Origin: an uncultured Paracoccaceae bacterium
GTDB lineage: Bacteria > Pseudomonadota > Alphaproteobacteria > Rhodobacterales > Rhodobacteraceae
DNA length: 64,000 nt
Direction: 5' to 3'
Assembly (NCBI GenBank): GCA_947492585.1
Contig: CANLND010000011.1
Location: 79,719-143,718, forward strand
Position numbers and translations under genes: made by a program
Notes under the pieces: generated by a model
The model's input: only the letters and a program-made list of their open reading frames with translations
Database searches by the model: none
What the model was told of the DNA's origin: nothing
Shown: in pieces, positions 18,033 to 27,954 of the stretch
How positions within the stretch are numbered: the first letter of the stretch is position 1
Layout of the letters: every line of letters begins with the position of its first letter

Positions 18033-18701
18033 ATGCGGCTATTTTCTAAGGACTACAGACACATCCTGCTGGGCGGCCTGATCGCTGTTGCGGCTTTTGC
18101 ACAGGCACTTCCTGCCCGAGCTGCAACTGAAACATTGACCGTTGCGGGTGGCTGCTTTTGGTGCGTCGAAAGCGATTTTGAGACCGTCCCTGGGGTGATT
18201 GAAGCTGTATCAGGATATATCGGCGGGACCACAAAAAATCCCACATACAAACAAGTCACCAAAGGCGGAACCGGACACTATGAAGCCGTGCAGATTACCT
18301 TTGACAACGCGCGCGTCAGCCGGACGGAGTTGTTGGACCTGTATATTCGCTCCGTGGATCCAACCGATGCAGGCGGCCAATTCTGCGATCGCGGTGCGTC
18401 CTACCGAACCGCTATTTTTGTGTCTAATAAGGACGAAGACGCACAGGCCAAGGCAGTATTGGCACAAGCCCAGCGCGCCTTGGGCCAAGCCATCGTAACG
18501 CCTGTCTTGAAAAACTCGACGTTTTATCCTGCCGAAGCCTATCATCAGGACTATTATAAAGGGTCTAAATTAGTGTTCACACGATTTGGCCCCAAACGCC
18601 AATCAGAAGCCTATAAACGCTATCGTGCCGCCTGTGGACGAGACGCACGAGTACTGCAGCTGTGGGGCGTCGAGGCCCCCTTTGCGAAAGGTCACAACTG
18701 A
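18033..18701 (+). CDS. msrA: Exported peptide-methionine (S)-S-oxide reductase
   Basis: A 222-residue repair enzyme for oxidised methionine. It begins with a signal peptide (hydrophobic stretch 10-25, cleavage likely after ALPARA), so the enzyme is periplasmic rather than cytoplasmic. The catalytic motif GGCFWC places the nucleophile at Cys41. [23 protein letters not shown] and YHQDYY are conserved MsrA segments. A C-terminal cysteine (YRAACGRD) may act as resolving residue. The gene has a structured leader and converges with a ribokinase-family gene. Confidence 0.9.
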   Translation: MRLFSKDYRHILLGGLIAVAAFAQALPARAATETLTVAGGCFWCVESDFETVPGVIEAVSGYIGGTTKNPTYKQVTKGGTGHYEAVQITFDNARVSRTELLDLYIRSVDPTDAGGQFCDRGASYRTAIFVSNKDEDAQAKAVLAQAQRALGQAIVTPVLKNSTFYPAEAYHQDYYKGSKLVFTRFGPKRQSEAYKRYRAACGRDARVLQLWGVEAPFAKGHN

Positions 18702-18759
18702 CGCAGATCGCGGGTAGCCTCGATATTTTCACATGGAACAAATGAGCGGTCGCTCGGCG

Positions 18760-19632
18760 TCAAAGGTTTGCGTTGCGCACTTCGTCCTGCGTTGGGATTA
18801 CGTCCGCTGTTCCGTGGCGCGTGACCATTATTGCTGCTGCACGGTTGGCCTGATGCATGGCGTCTGCCATCGTTAACCCTTGATCCAACCCTGACAGCAC
18901 GTATCCCGTAAACGTGTCGCCGGCGCCAGTGGTGTCAACAGGGATCACCCGGCAGGCGGATACATCAGTCACTTTGCCCGTCATACCATCAATATGGAGT
19001 GCACCCTCGCCCCCTAAAGTGATGATGACATCACGGATTCCCAATGCCGCTGGCGACTTGCCAGTGGAGGCCTCAAGCTGTTGTGCTTCGATTTCGTTCA
19101 GGATCAAGAAATCGAGATAGGGCAAAACCGCTTCAACGGCAGAGGCTTCAAACGGGGCTGCTGCATATGCAACCCGCAAGCCCTGTGCCCGCGCCTGCTG
19201 AACCGCCTCCGCTTGCAAGTTGGTCTCGTTCTGGGTCACCAACGTATCGCCCGGTTTAGCCTGTGTCAGAGCCTGTTTCAGAGCCGCGCCTTGAAGTGCG
19301 CGATTGGCACCGGGAAACAGAATGATCTGGTTCTCCCCTTTCGGATCCACAGCGATAATCGCATGGCCCGTCGCCGCTTCCAGACGTGTCACATGAGTGG
19401 TGTCCACACCAAAATCCGTCAGCCGGTCCAGTGCCCAATCGCCATCTGTTCCGACGGCTCCAATGTGACGAACATCACTGCCGGCACGTCGCGCGGCCAC
19501 GGACATATTTGCGCCTTTGCCGCCGAGATACCGATTGTATTCCCGCGCTGCCAGTGTCTCCCCCGCCGCAGGCAAATGCGGCAAGGAATAGATCAGATCC
19601 AGATTGATAGAACCAAGGTTCCAGATTGCCAT
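18760..19632 (-). CDS. Ribokinase-family (PfkB) sugar kinase
   Basis: A 290-residue PfkB-family kinase. The N-terminal signature is GGKGANMSVAARRAGSDV. The C-terminal signature DTTGAGDTFTGY contains the catalytic aspartate and the anion hole. Similarity to ribokinase (GGKGAN, LNEIEAQQL) makes ribose the best guess, but no rbs transport genes are adjacent and the substrate is uncertain. It starts six bases after the maeB stop, so it is probably co-transcribed with malic enzyme, an odd metabolic pairing. Confidence 0.82.
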   Translation of the reverse strand: MAIWNLGSINLDLIYSLPHLPAAGETLAAREYNRYLGGKGANMSVAARRAGSDVRHIGAVGTDGDWALDRLTDFGVDTTHVTRLEAATGHAIIAVDPKGENQIILFPGANRALQGAALKQALTQAKPGDTLVTQNETNLQAEAVQQARAQGLRVAYAAAPFEASAVEAVLPYLDFLILNEIEAQQLEASTGKSPAALGIRDVIITLGGEGALHIDGMTGKVTDVSACRVIPVDTTGAGDTFTGYVLSGLDQGLTMADAMHQANRAAAIMVTRHGTADVIPTQDEVRNANL

Positions 19633-19638
19633 ATCAAA

Positions 19639-21894
19639 TCACCCGATGTTGCTCGCGGCCAGAACTGCCATATTGAGGATATCGTTTGCCGTCGATGTGG
19701 TTGAACAGATCTGGATGGGTTTATCGATACCAGACAGGATTGGCCCCACAACTGTTGCCCCGCCCATTTCTTGCATCAACTTAACCGAAATCGACGCAGA
19801 GTGACGTGCAGGTACAATCAGGATATTTGCAGGTCCGGTCAGGCGTTGAAAGGGATAGGCTTCTTGTGCCTTGGCATTCAATGCCACATCCACAGCCATT
19901 TCGCCTTCGTATTCAAACCCAACCCCACGCGCGTCCAGAACGTCTGGTGCCAGATGCATCTTTTGGGCGCGCTCGGACACTGGGTAACCAAAGGTCGAGA
20001 AGCTGACAAATGCCACACGTGGCTCAAGCCCCATATGCCGGGCAACCCCTGCAGCACGTTCTGCGATATTCGCCAAATCATTTTCATCGGGCCATTCGTG
20101 CACCAGGGTGTCGCCAATCAAAACGATCCGCCCCTTATGCAACAGCGCGGTCACACCTGCTACGCCCCGCTCAGCATCCGCATCAAACACGTGATTGATA
20201 CGATCCAGAACATGGGCAGATTTGCGTGTGGCCCCTGACACCAGACCGTCCCCATGACCGTGGGCCAACATCGCTGCCGCAAAAACATGTCGATCACGAC
20301 CGGCCAACCGGTGCACATCTTTCTGATCGAACCCTTTGCGCTGTAGGCGATCGTACAGGAAGGTTTTGTAGGTTTCAAAATGCTGGGTATTTGCTGCATT
20401 GACCACCTCCAACTCGCGTGCGGCGTCTTCCATTCCGGCTTCGAAAAGTTTTTGTTTCACGTCGTCAGAACGACCCACCACGATGGCCTTTCCAAACCCC
20501 GAGCGCTGATACATGACAGCTGCACGCAAAACACGCGGATCATCCCCTTCGGCAAAAATCATCCGTCGTTGGGCCGCGCGGGCACGTGCATTCAACCCCC
20601 GCAGGATCGAAGCGGTTGGATCCATCCGGCTTTTGAGGCTCAGCTCATACGCATCCATATCAATGATAGGCCGGCGTGACACACCCGTTTCCATACCCGC
20701 CTTGGCCACGGCCGGTGGAATACGATAGATCAAGCGCGGGTCAAACGGTGTTGGGATGATGTAATCCCGGCCAAATGACAGCGTTTTCCCATACGCCAAT
20801 GCCACTTCATCCGGCACGTCTTCGCGCGCCAGTTTGGCAAGCGCGTGCGCACAGGCAATTTTCATTTCATCGTTGATGGCCCGCGCATGAATATCGAGCG
20901 CCCCTCGGAACAGGTAAGGGAAGCCCAATACGTTATTGACCTGATTCGGATAGTCCGAGCGCCCCGTAGCAACAATTGCGTCCACACGAACCTCATGTGC
21001 TTCTTCGGGGGTAATTTCCGGATCAGGGTTTGCCATCGCAAAAATTACCGGGTTGTCCGCCATGGATTTCACCATGTCTTGGGTCAACGCCCCTTTGACA
21101 GAAACCCCAAGGAAAACATCCGCTCCGGTCATCGCCTCTTCGAGCGTGCGCAACTCGGTGGTGACCGCATGCGCAGACTTCCATTGGTTCATACCTTCGG
21201 TACGCCCCTGATAGATCACACCTTTGGTGTCACAGACGATGCAATTTTGATGACGGGCGCCCATCGCTTTCAGCAGCTCAATACAGGCAATTCCTGCCGC
21301 ACCAGCACCATTCAAAACAATTCTGACGTCTTCGATCTTCTTGCCCGACAGGTGCAACGCATTCAAAAGACCCGCGGCACAGATTACCGCGGTGCCATGC
21401 TGATCGTCGTGGAAAACGGGGATGTCCATCTCTTCTTTGAGCTTTTGCTCAATAATGAAACACTCAGGCGCCTTGATATCTTCGAGGTTGATGCCGCCAA
21501 ATGTTGGTCCCATCAGCTTTACCGCATTGATGAACGCATCAGGGTCTTCCGTGTCCAATTCGATGTCGATGGAGTTCACATCCGCAAAGCGTTTGAACAA
21601 GACCGATTTCCCCTCCATCACCGGTTTCGACCCCAGAGCACCCAGATTTCCAAGGCCTAAGACCGCAGTACCATTTGAAATCACCGCAACCAGATTACCC
21701 TTATTGGTATAGTCATAGGCAGTTTCAGGATTTTCCGCGATCGCCAGACAGGGTTCTGCAACACCCGGCGAATAGGCCAGTGAAAGATCGCGCTGAGTGG
21801 TCATGGGGACCGTCGCATTGATCTCCCATTTTCCGGGAGTGGGATCCAAATGAAACGCCAGCGCTTCTTCTTTGGTTAACTTCGCTTTGAGCAT
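19639..21894 (-). CDS. maeB: NADP-dependent malic enzyme with phosphate acetyltransferase-like domain
   Basis: A 751-residue two-part protein. Residues 1 to about 420 are the malic enzyme, with SLAYSPGVAEPC, the metal-binding DDQHGTAV and a nucleotide-binding LNGAGAAGIACIELL. Residues about 430 to the end resemble the phosphate acetyltransferase domain (FAEGDDPRVLRAA, GDTLVHEWP, MGGATVVGPIL). In this MaeB-type arrangement the second domain is regulatory, binding acetyl-CoA, and is usually inactive. The enzyme decarboxylates malate to pyruvate with NADPH formation. Confidence 0.93.
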   Translation of the reverse strand: MLKAKLTKEEALAFHLDPTPGKWEINATVPMTTQRDLSLAYSPGVAEPCLAIAENPETAYDYTNKGNLVAVISNGTAVLGLGNLGALGSKPVMEGKSVLFKRFADVNSIDIELDTEDPDAFINAVKLMGPTFGGINLEDIKAPECFIIEQKLKEEMDIPVFHDDQHGTAVICAAGLLNALHLSGKKIEDVRIVLNGAGAAGIACIELLKAMGARHQNCIVCDTKGVIYQGRTEGMNQWKSAHAVTTELRTLEEAMTGADVFLGVSVKGALTQDMVKSMADNPVIFAMANPDPEITPEEAHEVRVDAIVATGRSDYPNQVNNVLGFPYLFRGALDIHARAINDEMKIACAHALAKLAREDVPDEVALAYGKTLSFGRDYIIPTPFDPRLIYRIPPAVAKAGMETGVSRRPIIDMDAYELSLKSRMDPTASILRGLNARARAAQRRMIFAEGDDPRVLRAAVMYQRSGFGKAIVVGRSDDVKQKLFEAGMEDAARELEVVNAANTQHFETYKTFLYDRLQRKGFDQKDVHRLAGRDRHVFAAAMLAHGHGDGLVSGATRKSAHVLDRINHVFDADAERGVAGVTALLHKGRIVLIGDTLVHEWPDENDLANIAERAAGVARHMGLEPRVAFVSFSTFGYPVSERAQKMHLAPDVLDARGVGFEYEGEMAVDVALNAKAQEAYPFQRLTGPANILIVPARHSASISVKLMQEMGGATVVGPILSGIDKPIQICSTTSTANDILNMAVLAASNIG

Positions 21895-22120
21895 GGGGTT
21901 CAGGTGTCCTCTCCTATTTCCTCTGTCTTATCTCAGGCGCGGATCCCTCTCAATGCACGATAGGAAGATTTCGTATGAAAGCTGATTTTAGCAACTTTCG
22001 AAATGACTGGAATTTCAACCGCGCCTACTTCCACCTCCCCGTCAAATGTAAAGCGATACGGCTTTTCCTTCGCTCCGGCCCGCTGTAAATGTCGCGCAGT
22101 AGAAAACGGGGGGAAAACCT

Positions 22121-24757
22121 ATGGCTACGACGCCCATGATGACACAATATCTAGAGATCAAAGCGGCGCACCCTGACGCATTGCTTTTTTATCGGATGGG
22201 CGATTTCTACGAGATGTTCTTTGATGATGCGGTCAACGCGGCCGAAGCACTGGACATCGCACTGACCAAACGCGGAAAACTGAACGGCGAAGACATCCCC
22301 ATGTGTGGCGTTCCGGTACACGCTGCCGAAGGCTATCTGCTGTCCCTGATCCGCAAGGGCTTCCGCGTGGCGGTTGGCGAACAACTCGAAAGCCCTGCCG
22401 AAGCAAAGAAACGCGGCTCTAAATCAGTTGTAAAACGGGACGTCGTACGTCTGGTTACGCCGGGCACCTTGACCGAAGATTCCCTTCTCGAAGCACGCCG
22501 CCACAATTTCCTGGTCGCCTACAGTGAAGTGCGCGATCAATCTGCACTTGCCTGGGCGGACATCTCCACCGGTGCGTTTCACGTGATGCAACTCACAGCC
22601 GTACGCCTCTCTCCCGAACTGGCGCGACTTGCCCCATCAGAATTGATCGTCGCCGAAGGGACAGTATTTGACGCAACCCGCGCATTGGCGGATGAATACC
22701 GCATCCCGATCACCCCATTGGGCAAGGCCAGTTTTGACAGCACCGCAGCCGAGCGCAGGGTCTGTGCCCTGTTTAATGTCGGCGCGCTAGATGGATTTGG
22801 CACGTTTAGCCGAGCGGAAGTTTCGGCCATGGGCGCATTGATCGACTATCTCGAGATCACCCAAAAAGGCAAACTGCCGCTCTTGCAGCCCCCGGTACAA
22901 GAAGCCGAAGACCGGGTTGTCCAGATTGATGCGGCCACGCGCCGCAATCTTGAATTGACCCGTTCACTCTCGGGGGGGCGCGCCGGGTCTTTGTTGTCGG
23001 TGGTAGATCGTACCGTCACCCCGGGCGGCGCGCGCCTGTTAGAGCAACGCCTGTCAAGCCCCTCTCGGACTTTAGATGTAATTCATGCCCGACTTGCAGC
23101 ATTGGACTTTGCCGTCCAACACTCCCAGCTGTCAGCGCAGCTGCGGGACGCTTTGCGCAAAACTCCGGATCTCGACCGCGCTCTATCACGCCTTGCACTG
23201 GAGCGCGGCGGCCCACGCGATCTGGCCGCTGTTCGTAACGGTCTGACCCAGGCTGAAACCATTGCCGCGCTCTGCGCAGCACTAGATCTGCCTCCTCTAG
23301 TGGCCACAGCGATCGCCGACCTCCAAGGCTTTGGTGATCTTCTGGCCCTACTCGATACAGCCCTCGTGGCCGAACCCCCTTTGATGGCCCGTGATGGTGG
23401 TTTTATCGCCGGCGGATACGATCCAGACCTAGACGAAGCCCGTACACTTCGCGACGAGGGTCGCTCCGTGATTGCAGGTTTTCAAAAGAAATATGCCGAA
23501 CAAACCGGCATCAGCGCGTTGAAAATCAAACATAACAATGTGCTGGGCTATTTCATCGAAACAACCGCCACACATGCCGGTAAAATGATGTCGTCCCCGT
23601 TGTCTGAGACATTCATTCACCGTCAAACGACCGCCAACCAGGTACGCTTTACCACAGTTGAACTAAGCGAGATCGAAACGCGCATTCTGAACGCGGGAAA
23701 TCTGGCTTTAGAGATCGAAAAAAGACACTACTCAACGCTTTCTGACGCAATTCTGAACCATGCCGCTGAACTGAACCAAACCGCCCGAGGCCTGGCTGAA
23801 CTGGATCTGATCGCTGCACTGGCGGATCTTAGCCAGGCGGAAAACTGGTCACGACCCAAGGTCGACTCCAGCCGCACCTTTGACATCTGCGGCGGTCGCC
23901 ACCCCGTCGTGGAACAGTCACTGCGTCAACAAGGTGGCGCGCCCTTCGTCGCAAATGATTGTGACCTGACCGCGCAAGACGGCGCAGCGGTCTGGTTGCT
24001 CACTGGTCCCAATATGGCCGGTAAATCGACCTTTCTGCGCCAAAATGCTCTCATCGCACTCTTGGCGCAGATGGGCAGCTACGTGCCGGCAACCTCTGCT
24101 CATATAGGTATAGTCAGCCAATTGTTCAGCCGCGTCGGGGCCTCTGATGATCTGGCACGGGGCCGCTCGACATTCATGGTCGAAATGGTGGAAACAGCTG
24201 CAATCCTGAACCAAGCGGACGATCGCGCCCTCGTGATTCTCGACGAAATCGGTCGTGGCACCGCCACCTATGATGGTCTTTCTATTGCCTGGGCCACACT
24301 CGAACACCTGCACGAAACCAACAGATCACGCGCACTATTCGCCACCCACTATCACGAACTGACCCAACTGGCCGCAAAACTTCCCGGCGTCGACAATGCC
24401 ACCGTATCGGTAAAAGAATGGAACGGAGAGGTTATCTTCCTGCATGAGGTCAAGAAAGGCGCAGCGGATCGATCTTATGGGGTGCAAGTCGCTCAGCTTG
24501 CAGGGCTTCCAACCAGCGTGGTGGCTCGCGCCCGTGATGTGTTAAACATGCTCGAAGCCGGCAGCCGTGGCGGTGTCGCGCCTAAAGTTCAAATCGACGA
24601 CCTACCGCTTTTTGCGGCTCCCCCCGTGCCGCTCGCCAGCACCCCACCAAAAACATCCGCCAGTGATACCCTGCTCGAAACGATCACCCCGGATGAACTC
24701 ACCCCACGGGAGGCCCTGGATATGCTCTACAAACTTAAAGAACTACAACAAAAATAG
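22121..24757 (+). CDS. mutS: DNA mismatch repair protein MutS
   Basis: An 878-residue mismatch recognition ATPase. The N-terminal clamp begins [20 protein letters not shown] and continues into MGDFYEMF, the Phe-X-Glu mismatch-reading motif. The ATPase has Walker [10 protein letters not shown], Walker [17 protein letters not shown] and the conserved ATHYHEL. The C-terminus ends with a dimerisation tail ([16 protein letters not shown]). Its start has GGGGGAAAACCT upstream. It is a single gene, divergent from maeB across 226 bases that hold both promoters, and ends in a terminator. Confidence 0.96.
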   Translation: MATTPMMTQYLEIKAAHPDALLFYRMGDFYEMFFDDAVNAAEALDIALTKRGKLNGEDIPMCGVPVHAAEGYLLSLIRKGFRVAVGEQLESPAEAKKRGSKSVVKRDVVRLVTPGTLTEDSLLEARRHNFLVAYSEVRDQSALAWADISTGAFHVMQLTAVRLSPELARLAPSELIVAEGTVFDATRALADEYRIPITPLGKASFDSTAAERRVCALFNVGALDGFGTFSRAEVSAMGALIDYLEITQKGKLPLLQPPVQEAEDRVVQIDAATRRNLELTRSLSGGRAGSLLSVVDRTVTPGGARLLEQRLSSPSRTLDVIHARLAALDFAVQHSQLSAQLRDALRKTPDLDRALSRLALERGGPRDLAAVRNGLTQAETIAALCAALDLPPLVATAIADLQGFGDLLALLDTALVAEPPLMARDGGFIAGGYDPDLDEARTLRDEGRSVIAGFQKKYAEQTGISALKIKHNNVLGYFIETTATHAGKMMSSPLSETFIHRQTTANQVRFTTVELSEIETRILNAGNLALEIEKRHYSTLSDAILNHAAELNQTARGLAELDLIAALADLSQAENWSRPKVDSSRTFDICGGRHPVVEQSLRQQGGAPFVANDCDLTAQDGAAVWLLTGPNMAGKSTFLRQNALIALLAQMGSYVPATSAHIGIVSQLFSRVGASDDLARGRSTFMVEMVETAAILNQADDRALVILDEIGRGTATYDGLSIAWATLEHLHETNRSRALFATHYHELTQLAAKLPGVDNATVSVKEWNGEVIFLHEVKKGAADRSYGVQVAQLAGLPTSVVARARDVLNMLEAGSRGGVAPKVQIDDLPLFAAPPVPLASTPPKTSASDTLLETITPDELTPREALDMLYKLKELQQK

Positions 24758-24790
24758 GCGGCCCGAGCCCCGGACCGCCTGCTTCTTTTT
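24757..24790 (+). terminator. Rho-independent terminator of mutS
   Basis: GGCGGCC pairs with GGACCGCC (one bulged A) right after the mutS stop codon, followed by TGCTTCTTTTT. Confidence 0.7.
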
Positions 24791-24815
24791 GGCACGAAAT
24801 ACCCCCGCCGGAGGC

Positions 24816-24834
24816 AGAGGCCCTTTGGGCCTCT
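24816..24834. terminator. Perfect hairpin downstream of grpE
   Basis: AGAGGCCC TTT GGGCCTCT is a perfect 8-bp stem with a 3-base loop, four bases from the grpE stop and facing the mutS terminator. Neither side has a clear T run, so it may act as an RNA 3' end-stabiliser rather than a terminator. Confidence 0.5.
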
Positions 24835-24837
24835 TCT

Positions 24838-25401
24838 CTATCCAGCCGGGGTAGAAGACACCCCAACCTGTGCGGGACGTAGTAGACGGTCGTGCAACAT
24901 GAAGCCTTCGGCAGACACTTGAATGATGTCTCCCGCTTTGGTGCCTGGAACGGGTGCTTCAAACATCGCTTCATGCACCTGCGGATCAAACCGATCTCCA
25001 ACAGCCGGAGCAATCACTGTCATGCCGTGTTTTTCAAACACACCGACCAACGCGCGCATGGTCAGTTCAATACCTTCAATCAAAGCGGAGGCAACTTCGC
25101 GCTGCTCATCAGTGGCCGATTCGATGGCACGTTTCATGTTGTCATAGACGGGCAACATATCACGGGCCAATTTGGAGCCACCATATTGCTCTGCCTCACG
25201 ACGCGCTTTGTCGCCCCGTTTACGGGAGTTCTCCGCGTCCGCCAGTGCACGCATAAAGCGGTCTTTCAGCTCATCGCGTTCAGCGCGCAGGCTGTCCAGC
25301 TCCAGATCACCTTCGTCAATTTCATCGATGTGATCCGCCAGCTCTTCAGCTTCGGCGGTTGCGATGTCATCCAGAAAATCGTCGTTTTTGGGCTCTGCCA
25401 T
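24838..25401 (-). CDS. grpE: GrpE nucleotide exchange factor
   Basis: A 187-residue co-chaperone that releases ADP from DnaK. An acidic N-terminus (DDIATAEAEELADHIDEID) leads to a long coiled coil (LRAERDELKDRFMRALADAE), then the beta-wing domain with FDPQVHEAMFE and a signature near AEGFMLHDRLLRPAQVGVS. It lies nine bases downstream of hrcA on the same strand, with AGGTGAAAC before its ATG. dnaK is not in the window. Confidence 0.94.
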   Translation of the reverse strand: MAEPKNDDFLDDIATAEAEELADHIDEIDEGDLELDSLRAERDELKDRFMRALADAENSRKRGDKARREAEQYGGSKLARDMLPVYDNMKRAIESATDEQREVASALIEGIELTMRALVGVFEKHGMTVIAPAVGDRFDPQVHEAMFEAPVPGTKAGDIIQVSAEGFMLHDRLLRPAQVGVSSTPAG

Positions 25402-25410
25402 GTTTCACCT

Positions 25411-26475
25411 CTAGCTCCGGTCAGACAGCAGCTTGCCGACCAGTTGTGCCGTGTAATTCACAATCGGCACGATACGTCCGTAATTTAGGCGCGTCGGGCC
25501 AATAACCCCAACCGCACCGATGATCTTTCGATCAGAGTTCATATATGGAGACACCACCAAAGAGGAACCCGAAAGTGAGAAAAGTTTGTTCTCGGATCCA
25601 ATAAAAATGCGCACACCATCGCCATCTTCGGTCAATTGCAGGAAATCTGCGATGTCACGCTTGCGCTCCAGATCATCAAACAGGCTGCGCATGCGCTCCA
25701 ATTCATCCTCAGCGCCACTTTCACTCAGCAAATTTGAGCGTCCGCGCACAATCAGCCGGGCGCTGTCAGAATCATCACCATCCCATAACGCCAACCCGCT
25801 TTCGATTAACCCGCGCGCCAGCCCATCAATTTCCTGTTTGCGCGACGCAATCTGAACCTGAATGTCTCTACGCACATCGCTTAATGTCCGCCCCTCGATC
25901 AGAGCGTTCAGGAAATTGGCCGCTTCGCGCATAGAACTGGGCGTTTGTCCGGGCGGCGGTGTGAACAGCCGATTCTCGACCTGGCCATCTGAAAACACCA
26001 GCACCACCAGCGCGCGGTCAGGCGCGAGTGACACAAACTCGATATGGCGAATTTCAGCTTCATGTTTCGGCGTCAACACCAGGGAAGCCCCCTGCGTCAC
26101 TCCGGAAAGAGCCGCACCCACGCGATCTAACATGCCGCCGACATCAGCTGCACCCTGCCCCATGGTGGCATCAATCTTTTGACGATCCGTCTGATCCAGA
26201 TCCCCAACTTCAAGCAGGCCATCAACAAACATTCGCAAACCAAGCTGCGTTGGAATGCGTCCAGCGGATACGTGAGGGCTGTCCAACAACCCCATATATT
26301 CAAGATCCTGCATCACATTGCGCACCGTAGCCGCGCTGACCTTTTCATTTAGGGACCGGGTCAGGGTTCGACTGCCCACCGGATCACCACTGTCCAGGTA
26401 CGCCTCAACCACAGCCCGGAACACGTCCCGCGAACGGTCATTCAGATCAGTCAGGAGGGTTTGCGCGTTCGTCAT
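25411..26475 (-). CDS. hrcA: Heat-inducible transcription repressor HrcA
   Basis: A 354-residue repressor of class I heat-shock genes. An N-terminal winged helix (TVRNVMQDLEYMGLLDSPHVSAGR) is followed by the GAF-like dimerisation region and the C-terminal conserved IGAVGVIGPTRLNYGRIVPIV. HrcA normally binds CIRCE inverted repeats; I found no CIRCE element upstream of this gene itself, so autoregulation is not evident. It heads the hrcA-grpE operon and is divergent from rph across 154 bases. Confidence 0.94.
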   Translation of the reverse strand: MTNAQTLLTDLNDRSRDVFRAVVEAYLDSGDPVGSRTLTRSLNEKVSAATVRNVMQDLEYMGLLDSPHVSAGRIPTQLGLRMFVDGLLEVGDLDQTDRQKIDATMGQGAADVGGMLDRVGAALSGVTQGASLVLTPKHEAEIRHIEFVSLAPDRALVVLVFSDGQVENRLFTPPPGQTPSSMREAANFLNALIEGRTLSDVRRDIQVQIASRKQEIDGLARGLIESGLALWDGDDSDSARLIVRGRSNLLSESGAEDELERMRSLFDDLERKRDIADFLQLTEDGDGVRIFIGSENKLFSLSGSSLVVSPYMNSDRKIIGAVGVIGPTRLNYGRIVPIVNYTAQLVGKLLSDRS

Positions 26476-26629
26476 ATGGGTCCGGCCAGCAGCAAAAACA
26501 ATTTGTCCTTGATACAGTTACGCAGAATACATGGGGTTGTCATCCGTTCAGACAGACAAAAACGTGATCGCGCTTGCATACCCGCCGGCCCCAAGGCTAT
26601 CCCAATCGTAGCAGATTAAAGGATGTACC

Positions 26630-27343
26630 ATGCGACCCTCCGGACGACAGCTTGACGAAATGCGCACCGTGTCAATTGAGACCGGCTTTACCAAACACGC
26701 CGAAGGCTCTTGCCTGATCAAGATGGGCGACACCCATGTTCTGTGTACGGCCACCATTGATGAACGTGTACCCCCCTTTATCAAAGGGTCCGGTCTGGGC
26801 TGGGTCACCGCCGAATATGGCATGTTGCCCCGTGCCACCAACACCCGTATGCGCCGTGAAGCCGCTAGCGGCAAACAAGGTGGACGTACCGTCGAAATCC
26901 AACGCCTGATTGGTCGCGCCCTGCGCGCCGGCGTTGACCGGGTGGCGTTGGGTGAACGCCAGATCACCATTGACTGTGACGTGTTGCAGGCTGACGGCGG
27001 CACCCGTTGTGCCTCGATCACCGGCGGTTGGGTTGCGCTGCGACTGGCGGTCAACAAGCTGATGAAGGCCGGCGACGTAAAGATTGACCCCTTGGTGGAT
27101 CCGGTGTCGGCAATTTCATGTGGCATCTACGCCGGCCAGCCCGTGCTGGATTTAGACTATCCCGAAGACTCTGAGGCCGGCGTTGATGGCAACTTTATCA
27201 TGACCGGATCCGGCAAATTGATAGAAGTTCAAATGTCGGCCGAAGGCTCTGTCTTCTCTCGTGATCAAATGAACCAGCTGATGGACCTCGCTGAAAAAGG
27301 CTCGTCTGAGTTGGCTGAAATGCAAAAGGCAGCTTGCGTATGA
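26630..27343 (+). CDS. rph: Ribonuclease PH
   Basis: A 237-residue phosphorolytic 3'-5' exoribonuclease that trims tRNA 3' ends. Conserved segments are [34 protein letters not shown] and the phosphate-binding region [12 protein letters not shown]-type sequence ([21 protein letters not shown]). AAAGGATG lies upstream of the ATG. Its stop overlaps the start of rdgB by four bases (ATGA), forming an rph-rdgB-hemW operon. Confidence 0.95.
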   Translation: MRPSGRQLDEMRTVSIETGFTKHAEGSCLIKMGDTHVLCTATIDERVPPFIKGSGLGWVTAEYGMLPRATNTRMRREAASGKQGGRTVEIQRLIGRALRAGVDRVALGERQITIDCDVLQADGGTRCASITGGWVALRLAVNKLMKAGDVKIDPLVDPVSAISCGIYAGQPVLDLDYPEDSEAGVDGNFIMTGSGKLIEVQMSAEGSVFSRDQMNQLMDLAEKGSSELAEMQKAACV

Positions 27344-27954
27344 CGCGGAAATTCACGGGCGACCAGATCTTGGTCGCCACTCACAACAAGGGCAAGCTGG
27401 AAGAGATGAAAACTCTTCTTGAACCCTACGGCGTCAAAGTTGTCGGCGCCGGCGAGCTGAGCCTGCCCGAACCCGAAGAGACCGAAGACACATTTGTAGG
27501 GAATGCCCGTATCAAGGCCCATGCTGCGGCCAAGGCCACCGGCTTACCAGCCTTATCAGATGATTCCGGTATCACGATTGACGCGCTGAACGGTGCCCCC
27601 GGCGTCTATACCGCCGATTGGGCCGAGACAGGCAACGGCCGGGATTTCATGATGGCAATGACCCGGGCCAACACCGAATTGGATGCAATCAAAGCCCCGC
27701 TCCCCCGCACGGCACAGTTTCGCTGTACCTTAGTACTGGCCTGGCCTGATGGCGACGACGAAGTTTTCGAAGGCGTTATGCCCGGGCAACTGATCTGGCC
27801 AATTCGCGGGGCACATGGGTTTGGGTATGATCCGATGTTTCAACCCGACGGTGAAACCCTGACCTGCGCCGAAATGGCGCCCGCCGACAAACACAAAATC
27901 AGCCATCGCGGCCGCGCAGTTGCCGCCTTTGTCAAAGGCTGCTTCGGTGGATGA
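27340..27954 (+). CDS. rdgB: XTP/dITP diphosphatase (RdgB/HAM1)
   Basis: A 204-residue house-cleaning pyrophosphatase that removes dITP, XTP and related noncanonical nucleotides. [34 protein letters not shown], then DDSG, and GFGYDPMF are the classical family motifs. The ATG at 27340 overlaps the rph stop and is preferred to an in-frame TTG six bases earlier. It is followed by hemW with an 8-base overlap. Confidence 0.93.
   Translation: MTRKFTGDQILVATHNKGKLEEMKTLLEPYGVKVVGAGELSLPEPEETEDTFVGNARIKAHAAAKATGLPALSDDSGITIDALNGAPGVYTADWAETGNGRDFMMAMTRANTELDAIKAPLPRTAQFRCTLVLAWPDGDDEVFEGVMPGQLIWPIRGAHGFGYDPMFQPDGETLTCAEMAPADKHKISHRGRAVAAFVKGCFGG

Noticed and set aside
20845-21660. A 271-codon frame antisense to maeB
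   Set aside because: Covers conserved malic-enzyme motifs on the other strand and shows no domain of its own.
26574-26602. Promoter of rph (TTGCAT, 17 bases, CTATCC)
   Set aside because: The -10 match is poor; spacing alone is not enough support.
26476-26629. CIRCE element (TTAGCACTC-N9-GAGTGCTAA) for HrcA upstream of hrcA-grpE
   Set aside because: No such inverted repeat is present; RpoH-like -35/-10 pairs there were too weak to report.
26548-27126. A 192-codon frame antisense to rph
   Set aside because: Overlaps the conserved RNase PH sequence; no start signal or family match.
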